This document shows positions 35,483-45,362 of a stretch of DNA of 64,000 nt, piece by piece. The DNA comes from Roseovarius sp. (GTDB taxonomy: Bacteria; Pseudomonadota; Alphaproteobacteria; Rhodobacterales; Rhodobacteraceae): NCBI GenBank assembly GCA_021775255.1, contig JAJFIA010000019.1, positions 124,001 through 188,000 of the forward strand, read 5' to 3'. Within the stretch, counting starts at the first letter, position 1. Each line of letters begins with the position of its first letter. The notes under the pieces are model-generated. The model was not told the DNA's origin and made no database searches. It saw only the letters and a list, made by a program, of their open reading frames with translations. The position numbers and the translations under genes are program-made.

Positions 35483-38400
35483 TCACTCCGCCGGAACCGC
35501 CTCCACGTCTGCGGCCAAAGGATGCGGCAGCTTGTCAAGCATTTCGATCGGGCAGACCATTATGAAATTGCCCCGTTCCTGATCCCAGTAGCGCAAAATC
35601 TCCTGCGCCTTTTTGCTGCCGGTCTCTGCCGCGTGGCGCTTGATCAGATATTCCAGCTCAGCCGCCCAATACCCGTCTGCCACCGCCGATGTCACCACCG
35701 TCTCACGATTGATCAGTTTATCCGTCGCCCCTTCGGGATCATATAAATAAGCCATCCCACCGGTCATGCCTGCGGCAAAATTGGCGCCCACCGGCCCAAG
35801 GATCACCGCCACACCGCCGGTCATGTATTCACAGCCATTGCTGCCGCAGCCCTCGATCACCACCTTGGCACCGGAATTGCGCACGCCAAAACGCTCGCCT
35901 GCGCGCCCGGCGGCAAACAAAAACCCGGCCGTCGCACCATAAAGCACCGTGTTGCCGATGATGGTGTTTTCCGCCGCCACCAGATTGCTGGCCATCGCCG
36001 GGCGCACCACGATTGTGCCGCCGCTCAGGCCCTTGCCAACATAATCATTGGCATCGCCCTCCACCTCGATCTTCAGCCCCGGTGCGGCAAACGCGCCCAA
36101 AGATTGCCCCGCACTGCCTTGAAGTTTCACCGTCAGATGATCATGCTGCAGGCCATTATTCATGCCAAAATTGCGCACGATATGCGAGGAAACCCGCGCC
36201 CCCACGGTGCGATGGGTATTCTGCACCGCATAGGAAAGCTGCATCTTCTCGCCGTCTTCCAGAAACCTTTGCGCATCGCGCACGATCTCGGCGTCCAGGG
36301 TATCGGGCACCTCGGTGCGCGGGCGCAAACGGTCATAGGAAATCCCGGCTGCGCCATCGACGGTGATCAGCATCGGATTAAGATCAAGATCATCCAGATG
36401 CGCGCTGCCCCGGCTTACCTGCGTCAGCAAGTCCGCCCGGCCGATCACATCATCCAGGGAGCGTGCCCCGATACTGGCCAGAATTTCCCGCACTTCCTGC
36501 GCGTAAAACGTGATCAGGTTGACCACCTTATCGGCACTACCGGTGAATTTCCCGCGCAGTGCCTCATCCTGTGTACACACCCCCACCGGGCAGGTGTTGC
36601 TTTGGCATTGACGCACCATGATACAGCCCATCGCAATCAGCGCCGCCGTGCCGATGCCGTATTCCTCGGCCCCCATCATCGCCGCCATCACAATATCGCG
36701 GCCCGTGCGCAGCCCCCCATCGGTGCGCAGCGTAATCCGGTCGCGCAGCTTGTTCATGCTCAATACCTGATGCGCCTCGGTCAGCCCCATCTCCCACGGT
36801 AGACCGGCATATTTGATGCTGGTGGCCGGGCTTGCCCCGGTGCCGCCATTATGGCCCGAGATCAGGATCACATCCGCCTTGGCCTTTGCCACGCCCGCGG
36901 CAATCGTGCCCACGCCGGATTGCGCCACCAGCTTGACCGTGACCTTGGCCCGCGGATTGATCTGCTTGAGATCGTAAATCAACTGCGCCAGATCCTCGAT
37001 CGAGTAAATATCATGATGCGGCGGCGGGCTGATCAGCGTGACACCTTGCGTGGAATGCCTGAGCCGGGCAATCAGTTTGGTCACTTTCATCCCCGGCAGT
37101 TGTCCGCCCTCACCGGGCTTGGCGCCTTGGGCCACCTTGATCTCAAGTTCTTCACATTGATTAAGATATTCCGCCGTCACCCCGAAGCGCCCGGAAGCCA
37201 CCTGTTTGATCTTGGCGCTTGGATTGTCGCCGTTGGGTTCAGGCGTAAAATGCGCCGGGTCTTCGCCGCCCTCGCCACTATCGGATCGCGCACCGATCCG
37301 GTTCATCGCCACGTTCAGCGTCTTGTGCGCCTCGGGGCTCAATGCCCCCAATGACATCCCCGGCGTCACAAACCGCTTGCGGATCGAGGTCACGCTCTCC
37401 ACCTCATCCACTGAAATTGCCGCGCCCATCGGCTTGATCGCCATCAGATCTCGCAGATGTATTGGCGGGTTGGCCTGCATCGCATTGCTATAGCGTTTCC
37501 ACAGCTCAAAGCTCGCGTTGTTGCACGCCATCTGCAAAAGATGCATGTTCTGCGCGCCCCAGGCATGGCTCTCACCGGTCTGGCGCGCCTTGTAAAACCC
37601 GCCAATCGGCAGGATGCCCGGCCCCCGCGCATAGGCCTGATCATGCACCTCTTCCAGCTTGGCCTGAATGCCGCTGATCCCGATGCCACTGATCCGGCTG
37701 ATCAATCCGGGGAAAAATTCGGCGCACATCGCCCGGCTGAGGCCGATCGCTTCGAAATTGAGGCCCCCGCGATAGGATGAAATCACCGAAATCCCCATCT
37801 TCGACATGATCTTGAGCAATCCCTGATCAATCGCGTGGCGATACCGTGCCACCACTTCCGTCAGGCTGCCCTCCAGCAATCCCCGCCCGATCCGGTCGGC
37901 CAGAGAATCCTCCGCCAGATAGGCATTCACCACCGTCGCCCCGGCCCCGATCAGCACAGCAAAATAATGCGGATCAACACACTCGGCCGAGCGCACATTC
38001 AATGAGGTAAAGGTGCGTAACCCCATCCGCGTGAGATGCGAATGCACCGCAGACGTGGCCAGGATCATCGGCATTCCGATCCGGCCCTCGCCGGAATGCT
38101 GATCCGTCAGCGCGATATGCCCCGCGCCAGAACGCACCGCATCCTCGGCCTCGGCCCTGATCCGTGTCAGCCCCGCCTGCAACGCGCCGGTGCCACGCTC
38201 AAAACTGCAATCAATCTCGGCCACATCGGCGTTGAAATGCTGCATCAGCTCGTGCCATTGCGTATTGCCCACAAACGGGCTTTCCAGCACCAGAATCTCG
38301 GTCTGCGCGCCGCTTTCATCCAGCACGTTCTTGAGATTGCCAAACCGCGTCTTGAGGCTCATCACCCGGTATTCGCGCAGGCTGTCAATCGGCGGGTTGG

Positions 38401-40015
38401 TCACCTGAGAAAAGTTCTGCCGAAAATAATGGCTCAGGGGCCGATAGCGCTTGCTCAGCACCGCCGAGGGCGTATCATCGCCCATCGAGGCAATCGTCTC
38501 TTTGCCGTCCTCACCCATGGGGGCAAGAATTTGTTCCATCTCTTCAATGGTATAGCCCGCCGCAATCTGGCGTTTGCGCAGTTCTTCACCGGTGTATATC
38601 GGCGCTTCACTGACCACCGCCAGCCTGGCATCCAACTCGTTGATCTTGCCCACCCAATCGCCAAATGGCACAGCCCGCGCCATTTTGTCCTTGATCTCGG
38701 TGTCGTGATACATCTGCCCGCTTTGCATATCCACCGCCAGCATCTGACCGGGGCCAAGCGCCCCTTTTTCAACGATATAGGCCTCATCCACCGGTACCAT
38801 CCCGGCCTCGGATCCGGCAATCACCAGCCCATCACCGGTGACCACATAGCGCATCGGCCTGAGCCCATTGCGGTCCAGCCCCGCCACAACCCAGCGGCCA
38901 TCGGTCATCGCCAGGGCGGCCGGGCCATCCCACGGCTCCATCACCGAATTGCAATAGGAATACATATCGCGCCACGCCTGCGGCAGCTCCTGCGCCTGAT
39001 TTGACCAGCTTTCCGGCACCAGCATGGTTTTCGCCATCGGGGCCGAGCGCCCGGCCCGCACCAGCACCTCAAACACCGCATCAAGGGCCGCACTGTCACT
39101 TGATCCGCTTGCCACAATCGGCTTGATATCCTCGGCCATCTCGCCAAACGCGCTTGAGGCCATCCTGATCTCGTGGCTTTTCAGCCAGTTGAGATTGCCC
39201 TTGAGCGTATTGATCTCGCCATTATGCGCCAGCATGCGAAACGGCTGCGCCAGCCACCATTGCGGGAAAGTATTGGTGGAATAGCGCTGATGATAAATCG
39301 CGAAGGCCGATTTGAAACGCTCATCCATCAGATCGGGGTAAAAAACCGCCACCTGCTCGGCCAGCATCATGCCCTTGTAGATGATCGACCGGCACGATAG
39401 CGAGGCAATATAAAGCTCGCGGATTCCCGCCGCCGACGCGGCTTTTTCGATCCGCCGCCGGATCACATATAATTCGCGCTCAAACGCCTCCTCATCGATC
39501 CCCTTGGCATTGGAAATCAAAATCTGTTCAATCTCGGGCCGCGTCGCGTTGGCCTTCTCGCCAAGGCATGTCACATCCACCGGCACATGCCGCCAGCCAT
39601 AAATCGTGTGCCCCATGCGCAGCACTTCGGTTTCCACAATCGTGCGGCATTTTTCCTGTGCCGCAAAATCCGTGCGCGGCAAAAACACCTGCCCTACGGC
39701 GATCAGTTGATCCTGCCTTGGCTCATGGCCGGTGCGCTGAATCTGATCATAGAAAAACGCCACCGGTATTTGCACATGTATCCCCGCGCCATCTCCGGTT
39801 TTACCATCCGCATCTACCGCCCCCCGGTGCCACACCGCCTTCAGCGCCTCAATGCCCGCCGCGACCACGCCGCGCGTGGGCTTGCCATCGGTTGAAACCA
39901 CCAGACCAACGCCGCAGGATGAATGCTCATCCGCCGCCGAATACATCCCGTTTACCGCCAGCCATTTGCGTTTGGCTTCTTCGGCTATGGCCCAGTCATT
40001 ATCAAAAACGGTCAT
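35483..40015 (-). CDS. gltB: Glutamate synthase, large subunit
   Basis: 1510 residues, normal for the NADPH type. The glutaminase domain begins after a propeptide at Cys34 (SSCGVGLVV), which should become the N-terminal nucleophile. The central FMN-binding barrel has GHNGGTGASP and the 3Fe-4S cysteines CIMVRQCQSNTCPVGVC; the C-terminal GXGXG beta-helix domain includes IEGCGSNGCEYMTGG. It converts glutamine plus 2-oxoglutarate to two glutamates with GltD. Transcribed after gltD and a GFA gene whose stop overlaps its start (ATGA). Confidence 0.98.
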   Translation of the reverse strand: MTVFDNDWAIAEEAKRKWLAVNGMYSAADEHSSCGVGLVVSTDGKPTRGVVAAGIEALKAVWHRGAVDADGKTGDGAGIHVQIPVAFFYDQIQRTGHEPRQDQLIAVGQVFLPRTDFAAQEKCRTIVETEVLRMGHTIYGWRHVPVDVTCLGEKANATRPEIEQILISNAKGIDEEAFERELYVIRRRIEKAASAAGIRELYIASLSCRSIIYKGMMLAEQVAVFYPDLMDERFKSAFAIYHQRYSTNTFPQWWLAQPFRMLAHNGEINTLKGNLNWLKSHEIRMASSAFGEMAEDIKPIVASGSSDSAALDAVFEVLVRAGRSAPMAKTMLVPESWSNQAQELPQAWRDMYSYCNSVMEPWDGPAALAMTDGRWVVAGLDRNGLRPMRYVVTGDGLVIAGSEAGMVPVDEAYIVEKGALGPGQMLAVDMQSGQMYHDTEIKDKMARAVPFGDWVGKINELDARLAVVSEAPIYTGEELRKRQIAAGYTIEEMEQILAPMGEDGKETIASMGDDTPSAVLSKRYRPLSHYFRQNFSQVTNPPIDSLREYRVMSLKTRFGNLKNVLDESGAQTEILVLESPFVGNTQWHELMQHFNADVAEIDCSFERGTGALQAGLTRIRAEAEDAVRSGAGHIALTDQHSGEGRIGMPMILATSAVHSHLTRMGLRTFTSLNVRSAECVDPHYFAVLIGAGATVVNAYLAEDSLADRIGRGLLEGSLTEVVARYRHAIDQGLLKIMSKMGISVISSYRGGLNFEAIGLSRAMCAEFFPGLISRISGIGISGIQAKLEEVHDQAYARGPGILPIGGFYKARQTGESHAWGAQNMHLLQMACNNASFELWKRYSNAMQANPPIHLRDLMAIKPMGAAISVDEVESVTSIRKRFVTPGMSLGALSPEAHKTLNVAMNRIGARSDSGEGGEDPAHFTPEPNGDNPSAKIKQVASGRFGVTAEYLNQCEELEIKVAQGAKPGEGGQLPGMKVTKLIARLRHSTQGVTLISPPPHHDIYSIEDLAQLIYDLKQINPRAKVTVKLVAQSGVGTIAAGVAKAKADVILISGHNGGTGASPATSIKYAGLPWEMGLTEAHQVLSMNKLRDRITLRTDGGLRTGRDIVMAAMMGAEEYGIGTAALIAMGCIMVRQCQSNTCPVGVCTQDEALRGKFTGSADKVVNLITFYAQEVREILASIGARSLDDVIGRADLLTQVSRGSAHLDDLDLNPMLITVDGAAGISYDRLRPRTEVPDTLDAEIVRDAQRFLEDGEKMQLSYAVQNTHRTVGARVSSHIVRNFGMNNGLQHDHLTVKLQGSAGQSLGAFAAPGLKIEVEGDANDYVGKGLSGGTIVVRPAMASNLVAAENTIIGNTVLYGATAGFLFAAGRAGERFGVRNSGAKVVIEGCGSNGCEYMTGGVAVILGPVGANFAAGMTGGMAYLYDPEGATDKLINRETVVTSAVADGYWAAELEYLIKRHAAETGSKKAQEILRYWDQERGNFIMVCPIEMLDKLPHPLAADVEAVPAE

Positions 40016-40458
40016 TGCGTCGCTCCCTCACTTGCATGCAGGTTATTGGCCTCATAATCGGCACGGCTCACACGCACATGATCCCCCGCCAGCGCATAGC
40101 CTTGCGGGCAACAATCGGCATAGACCTCGCGGATCAGGGTGGCCCCTCCGGCATTTTCAAACAGGCCGGGGGCCAGCTCGTAATAGGCCGCTCCAGGGCC
40201 TTTGGTATCGCGAAACCAAAGCGCCGAGCCACATCTGTCACACCAGGCGCGCTCGGCAAATTCGGACGATTGAAAGGTTTTGACCGGGCCGGTTATTGTC
40301 ACCGCACCTCGCGGCATTTCAATCCCCATCTGAATTGACCCGCTCCACCTTCGGCACATCTCGCAGTGACACGCGGAAATATCCCCCAACGGCACGTCAA
40401 CGGTAACGCGAACAGCGCCGCACAGGCATCGCCCTTTGGTTTTTGGTACTGCGTCCAT
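40012..40458 (-). CDS. GFA-family (glutathione-dependent formaldehyde-activating-like) protein
   Basis: 148 residues from ATG 40458 (MDAVPKTKGRCLCGAVRVTV); the upstream part of the open frame overlaps gltD. GFA/DUF636 zinc site: CLCGAV, CHCEMCRRWSG and CDRCGSALWF, all expected cysteines present. Family members bind Zn and sometimes glutathione; few have known activity. Placed between gltD (43 bases upstream) and gltB (4-base overlap), so it is co-transcribed with both. Confidence 0.93.
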   Translation of the reverse strand: MDAVPKTKGRCLCGAVRVTVDVPLGDISACHCEMCRRWSGSIQMGIEMPRGAVTITGPVKTFQSSEFAERAWCDRCGSALWFRDTKGPGAAYYELAPGLFENAGGATLIREVYADCCPQGYALAGDHVRVSRADYEANNLHASEGATQ

Positions 40459-40501
40459 CACTTTCAATCTTTCATTCAATGGGTTAGCCCGCCCGGCCTG
40501 C

Positions 40502-41935
40502 CTATTCTGCGGCAACCGATTGAGCGGCATTAAGGTAGTCCAAAACCGCCCCGGCACAATCACGGCCATCCCGTATGGCCCAGACCACCAAAGACGCCCC
40601 GCGCACAATATCACCCACCGCAAAAACCCCCGGCATTGATGTCCGCCCGGTGGTAAACTCCGCCTTGACCGTGCCCCAATGGGTCACTTCCAGATCGTCC
40701 TGATCCCAGAGTTCCGGCAGGTTTTCCGGCTCAAATCCCAGCGCCTTGATCACCAGATCGGCAGGTTCATCGGTGATAGCCCCTTCAATTTCTTCAGGGC
40801 TTTGCCGCCCGCTCGCATCCGGCGCGCCCAGCCGCATTTGTTGCACCTTGACGGTGTTTACCGGATCCCCGGCAAAGCCTTTCGGCGCGCTAAGCCACTG
40901 AAACACAACACCTTCTTCTTCGGCATTGGCAACTTCGCGCTGGCTGCCCGGCATGTTTTCGCGGTCACGGCGATAGAGGCACTTGACCGATTTCGCCCCC
41001 TGCCTGATGGCGGTGCGCACACAATCCATCGCCGTATCGCCGCCGCCCACCACGATCACCCGCTTGCCTTTGGCGCTCAATTCGCCGCTCTCAATCTCGG
41101 GCACCGCGTCACCAAATGAGTGCCGGTTGCTGGCAATCAGATAATCCAGCGCCCGCACAATCCCCTTGGCCCCCGAACCCGGCGCTCGCAAGTCCCGCGA
41201 TTGATACACCCCTGTGGCGATCAACAAGGCATTGTGTTTATTGCGGATTTCCTCAAAACTCACATCCGTACCGACATTGCAGTTCAGTTGAAATTCAACC
41301 CCGCTCTGCACCAGTTGCCCGACCCGGCGCAGCACAATATCCTTCTCCAGCTTGAAGCCGGGAATGCCATAGGTCAGCAACCCACCGGCGCGATCATGCC
41401 GGTCATAAACCGTCACCTGAACGCCTGCGCGCCTGAGCGCATCCGCCGCCGCCAATCCGCCCGGCCCGGCGCCGATTATACCAACAGATTCAATGCGTTC
41501 GCGTGCCGGTTCAAAGGCCTCAACCCAGCCGTTATCCCACGCGGTATCGGTGATATATTTCTCAACCGATCCGATTGTGACCGTCCCGTGGCCGGATTGC
41601 TCGATCACGCAATTACCTTCACACAGCCGATCCTGCGGGCAAATCCGGCCACAAATTTCCGGGAATGTGTTGGTGGCCTGGCTCAGTTCATAGGCCTCGC
41701 GCAGCCGCCCTTCCGCCGTCAGCCTGAGCCAATCGGGGATATTGTTATGCAGCGGGCAATGGGTCTGACAATAAGGCACCCCGCATTGGCTGCACCGGCT
41801 TGCCTGTTCGGCGGCTTTGGCCGCGGCAAACTCGGCATATATCTCGTTGAAATCCGCATTGCGCTGCCCCGCCGCCCGCTTCTCGGGCATAGTACGCTCA
41901 ACGCTCACAAATTTCAACATGGGTTGTTTCGCCAC
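40502..41935 (-). CDS. gltD: Glutamate synthase, small subunit
   Basis: 477 residues. N-terminal 4Fe-4S cysteine set (CSQCGVPYCQTHCPLHNNIP, then CGRICPQDRLCEGNCV), FAD site IGAGPGGLAAADALRRAG and NADPH site VVGGGDTAMDCVRTA. Transfers electrons from NADPH to GltB for glutamate synthesis. First gene of the gltD-GFA-gltB operon; divergent from uppP with 220 bases between, where its promoter should lie. Confidence 0.98.
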   Translation of the reverse strand: MAKQPMLKFVSVERTMPEKRAAGQRNADFNEIYAEFAAAKAAEQASRCSQCGVPYCQTHCPLHNNIPDWLRLTAEGRLREAYELSQATNTFPEICGRICPQDRLCEGNCVIEQSGHGTVTIGSVEKYITDTAWDNGWVEAFEPARERIESVGIIGAGPGGLAAADALRRAGVQVTVYDRHDRAGGLLTYGIPGFKLEKDIVLRRVGQLVQSGVEFQLNCNVGTDVSFEEIRNKHNALLIATGVYQSRDLRAPGSGAKGIVRALDYLIASNRHSFGDAVPEIESGELSAKGKRVIVVGGGDTAMDCVRTAIRQGAKSVKCLYRRDRENMPGSQREVANAEEEGVVFQWLSAPKGFAGDPVNTVKVQQMRLGAPDASGRQSPEEIEGAITDEPADLVIKALGFEPENLPELWDQDDLEVTHWGTVKAEFTTGRTSMPGVFAVGDIVRGASLVVWAIRDGRDCAGAVLDYLNAAQSVAAE

Positions 41936-42157
41936 GGGCCATATCTCCGGTTAAATCCTTGCTGATTCTGTCTAAATCAAATGGCGCAACAATAAAAGTC
42001 ATAAGTACTGACATAAAATAAATGAATCAGAGCAGATTATCGCTCTCCCACCACATGTTGGCGAAATATTAACCCCAGATCGGACCTAAATCAGGCTTTC
42101 CCTTTGAATCCAAATGGTTTATAGCTGCTCGGGCAGGCATAAAGCAGGGTCAACCTG

Positions 42158-42961
42158 ATGACGTTATTCCATCTGTTCATCATCGCCACGGTTCAGGGGC
42201 TGACCGAATTCTTGCCGGTTTCCTCCTCGGGGCATCTGATCCTTATTCCCTATGTCGCCACCTGGCCGGATCAGGGGCAGGTTATAGATGTGGCGGTTCA
42301 TATCGGCACCCTGCTGGCGGTTGTGATCTATTTCCGGCGCGATGCGCTACCGGCCTTTGCCGGTATCCCGCGTATGCTGACCGGCCGGATTGATACCCCC
42401 GGCGCGCGGCTGGCGTTTTTGCTGATGATTGCCACCATCCCGGTGGTTATCGCAGGGCTGTTGCTGGTGATCACCGACATGACCGACATGTTGCGCTCGA
42501 TCAAGGTGATCGGCTGGACCATGCTGATATTTGGTGTGCTGCTCTATTGGGTGGATCAAAAGGGCGCGACCGACAAAACCGAGCGCGACTGGACCCTGCG
42601 CCACGCCATTCTCATGGGTCTGTGGCAGGCCGTGGCCCTGATCCCCGGCACCTCGCGTTCGGGCATCACCATCAGCGCCGGGCGTGCGTTGGGATATGCC
42701 CGTCATGACGCCGCCAAGCTATCAATGCTGATGTCGATCCCCACCATCATCGCCAGCGGCACATTGCTGGGGGCAAAGGCCCTGGTGGATGCGGATTGGG
42801 CGGGTTTGCGCAGCGGTGCGATTGCCGTGGTCTTTGCCTTTGCGGCGGCCCTGATCGCCCTCAGCCTGATGATGCGGTTGTTGCGCAGCATCAGCTTCAC
42901 ACCCTACGTGATTTACCGGGTCATCCTTGGGGTCGTCCTGCTTGTCATCGCCTATAGCTGA
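42158..42961 (+). CDS. uppP: Undecaprenyl-diphosphatase (BacA/UppP)
   Basis: 267 residues, eight hydrophobic helices. Both catalytic boxes are present: GLTEFLPVSSSGHLIL near the N-terminus and PGTSRSGITISAGRALGYAR in the middle. Dephosphorylates undecaprenyl diphosphate in the inner membrane to recycle the cell-wall lipid carrier. Converges on the diguanylate cyclase gene with a 5-base gap. Confidence 0.97.
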   Translation: MTLFHLFIIATVQGLTEFLPVSSSGHLILIPYVATWPDQGQVIDVAVHIGTLLAVVIYFRRDALPAFAGIPRMLTGRIDTPGARLAFLLMIATIPVVIAGLLLVITDMTDMLRSIKVIGWTMLIFGVLLYWVDQKGATDKTERDWTLRHAILMGLWQAVALIPGTSRSGITISAGRALGYARHDAAKLSMLMSIPTIIASGTLLGAKALVDADWAGLRSGAIAVVFAFAAALIALSLMMRLLRSISFTPYVIYRVILGVVLLVIAYS

Positions 42962-42966
42962 AGTGT

Positions 42967-43713
42967 TTATTCAGCCGCGCCAATAACCGCCATGTCAATA
43001 TCAAACACCGGATCATAGACACACACCTGATCCCGGCCCTCACGCTTGGCCCGGAATGTGGCCAGATCGGCCCGGTGCAGTGCCATGTCAATCTGATCAA
43101 TCGAGGTGACCTCGGCCACCCCAAAGCTCGCCGTGATCTGAATTTCGTCACTATCAACTTTAATCAGTTGCCCCCGGACCTTTGAGCAAATCCGCTGTGC
43201 TGCCGTGATGGCATCCTTGATATCCGAACGGTTGAGCAAGATCACAAATTCCTCACCGCCAAACCGCGCGACGATATCGTCCTTCCGGCAATTTTCCATC
43301 AAAGTCCGGGCAAACATCTTCAGGGCTTCATCCCCGGCTTTATGGCCATATTTATCGTTGATGCCCTTGAAATGATCCACATCGGCAAAGATCAGAGCAA
43401 TCGGCAGACTGTTTAACCGCTCAAGCCGCTGGTAAAAACTAATTCTGGTGCAGGCCCCGGTCAGCTTGTCATTATTCACCGCATATTCCAGCCGCATCGT
43501 CAGTTGATGAATGTCAAACATCCTTAGCCCGACAAAATAGGCAATCGGCATGGAAATCATCAAGGATATAAGAGACCCTGAGAAAATCACCTGACGATAC
43601 AGATCAAAGGGCAGGATGGAATATTGCAGGCAGGCATTACTGATCAGCGCAATCACCGATATGGAGATTGTGAACAGCCGCACATCATTGATACTTCTCA
43701 GGTTTATCTGCAT
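42967..43713 (-). CDS. Diguanylate cyclase (GGDEF)
   Basis: 248 residues from ATG 43713 (MQINLRSINDVRLF); ATG starts 18 or 51 bases upstream are possible. Two hydrophobic helices (about residues 10-50) anchor it in the membrane, with no sensory domain of note. GGDEF domain (about 80-235): DVDHFKGINDKYGHKAGDEAL, active loop RFGGEEFVILL. The inhibitory RxxD site (RKDD) sits five residues before GGEEF, so product feedback is expected. Makes cyclic di-GMP from two GTP. Confidence 0.93.
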   Translation of the reverse strand: MQINLRSINDVRLFTISISVIALISNACLQYSILPFDLYRQVIFSGSLISLMISMPIAYFVGLRMFDIHQLTMRLEYAVNNDKLTGACTRISFYQRLERLNSLPIALIFADVDHFKGINDKYGHKAGDEALKMFARTLMENCRKDDIVARFGGEEFVILLNRSDIKDAITAAQRICSKVRGQLIKVDSDEIQITASFGVAEVTSIDQIDMALHRADLATFRAKREGRDQVCVYDPVFDIDMAVIGAAE

Positions 43714-44096
43714 TTTTCCCGCCCAACACATATGGCCCTGATTGTTTATCAGGGAATATGCCAATGTTTGATCCTACTGTTTGCTGCAATTATTTCATAA
43801 TTTCATGCGCCCCACACATGCGCGAAATGGCTAAATACTCACCTGAAATTGTTAGATCCCGAGTCTTAACGAATCCAGTATCCTTAGGCTAATTCCGCTT
43901 AAAAATCGCTTTGAATTGTATGGGTTTACGCCTAAGTGCAATGGCGTCAGTTTTCGGGTGAAAAATGCAAGCTCCGGGAATATATAACATTTTCCCACCC
44001 GCATTCTCACCTTCATGTGAGGCAGCACCCATTGGGCTGGCAATTCCGGGCTGCATTCCTATTGTTGTCAACAATTCTGCCAATGAAGGATCCAAT
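43714..44096. other. Gene-free divergent region
   Basis: About 380 bases, AT-richer than neighbours, between the divergent diguanylate cyclase and alpha/beta hydrolase-OsmC genes. It must hold promoters for both, but I could not assign them. No repeat or RNA structure stood out. Confidence 0.5.
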
Positions 44097-45332
44097 ATGC
44101 CCACCGAACGCCTGACATTTGCCGGCCATTCCGGCGATGAACTTGCAGCCCGTCTCGATTTACCTGCCGGGCCGGTTCTGGCCACAGCCCTGTTTGCCCA
44201 TTGCTTTACCTGTTCCAAGGACATCCCCGCCGCGCGGCGCATTGCCGCCCGGCTCAATAATGCGGGCATTGCCGTGTTGCGGTTTGATTTCACCGGCCTG
44301 GGACACTCGGACGGAGAATTTGAGAACACCTCATTCAGCAGCAATATCGCCGATCTGGTGCTGGCCGCCAAGGCGCTGGCAGCGCGCGATATGGCCCCGG
44401 CCTTGCTGATCGGGCATTCCCTGGGCGGTGCCGCCGTGCTGGGGGCCGCGCGCAAAATCAGCTCGGTTCGGGCTATTGTCACCATCGGCGCGCCCTTTGA
44501 TCCGGGCCATGTCACCCATAATTTCGGCGATGCCCTGGCATCAATTGAGGCCGATGGCTCGGCCGAGGTCATGCTGGGCGGGCGGGCCATCCGCATCGGC
44601 AAGGAATTCGTCGAGGATGTGCGCGCAGAAAACCTTGAAGGCGAGATCAGGAACCTGCGCCGCGCCCTTCTGGTGCTGCATGCGCCGGGCGATATGACCG
44701 TGGGGATTGAAAACGCAGCCCGGATATTTGCCGCCGCCAAACATCCCAAAAGCTTTGTTACTCTCGATGATGCCGATCACCTGATCAGCAAACCCGCCGA
44801 TGCCGAATATGCCGCCGATGTAATCGCCTCCTGGGCCATGAAATACCTTGATCTGAGGCCCCCCGCGCCCCCGCCCGGCGCGCCTGAAGGCATTGTCTGT
44901 GTTTCCGAGGCGGATCCGGACGGGTATTTGCAGGATATCAATTCCGGCCCCGATCACCATGTGCTTGCGGATGAGCCGCTGGCCTATGGCGGCACCAACC
45001 GGGGCATATCACCCTACGGGTTTTTATCTGCCGGGCTTGGGGCCTGCACCTCAATGACGATCCGCATGTATGCCCGACGCAAGGGCTGGCCGCTCGATCA
45101 TATACATGTGGGGGTCAGCCATGACAAAGTGCATGCCCAGGATGCAAAATCAGGGGCAGGCGACAAGGCAGATACCTTCACCCGCAAGGTATATCTCACT
45201 GGCGATCTTTCGCCAGAGCAACGCGCCAGATTGCTTGAGATTGCCAATAAATGCCCGGTTCACCGCACATTGGAGAAAAGCGCCAGGGTGATCACTGTTG
45301 AAGGGGAGAGCCCCCCTGAAAACCACAGGTAG
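44097..45332 (+). CDS. Bifunctional alpha/beta hydrolase-OsmC fusion protein
   Basis: 411 residues from ATG 44097, with GAAGGA upstream; the open frame reaches back to 43965 without family sequence. N-terminal alpha/beta hydrolase (to about 255) with FAHCFTCSKD, GLGHSDGEFENTSF, elbow GHSLGGAAVLG and final His in DADHLISKP. C-terminal OsmC-like domain (about 270-411) with the redox cysteines in LGACTSMTI and NKCPVHRTLE. OsmC proteins reduce organic peroxides with dithiol donors. A known fusion in proteobacteria; the joint role is unknown. Confidence 0.95.
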   Translation: MPTERLTFAGHSGDELAARLDLPAGPVLATALFAHCFTCSKDIPAARRIAARLNNAGIAVLRFDFTGLGHSDGEFENTSFSSNIADLVLAAKALAARDMAPALLIGHSLGGAAVLGAARKISSVRAIVTIGAPFDPGHVTHNFGDALASIEADGSAEVMLGGRAIRIGKEFVEDVRAENLEGEIRNLRRALLVLHAPGDMTVGIENAARIFAAAKHPKSFVTLDDADHLISKPADAEYAADVIASWAMKYLDLRPPAPPPGAPEGIVCVSEADPDGYLQDINSGPDHHVLADEPLAYGGTNRGISPYGFLSAGLGACTSMTIRMYARRKGWPLDHIHVGVSHDKVHAQDAKSGAGDKADTFTRKVYLTGDLSPEQRARLLEIANKCPVHRTLEKSARVITVEGESPPENHR

Positions 45333-45350
45333 GCCGGGCTTAAGCCCGGC
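45333..45350. terminator. Perfect palindrome between convergent genes
   Basis: GCCGGGCTTAAGCCCGGC, an 18-base perfect palindrome immediately after the OsmC-fusion stop and 12 bases before the end of the DUF6314 gene. It would form a stem in transcripts of both strands; no T-run follows. Confidence 0.55.
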
Positions 45351-45362
45351 TTACCCGTCGCC

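Noticed and set aside
41936..42157. Riboswitch in the gltD-uppP divergent gap
   Set aside because: No conserved stem-loop pattern that I could recognise.
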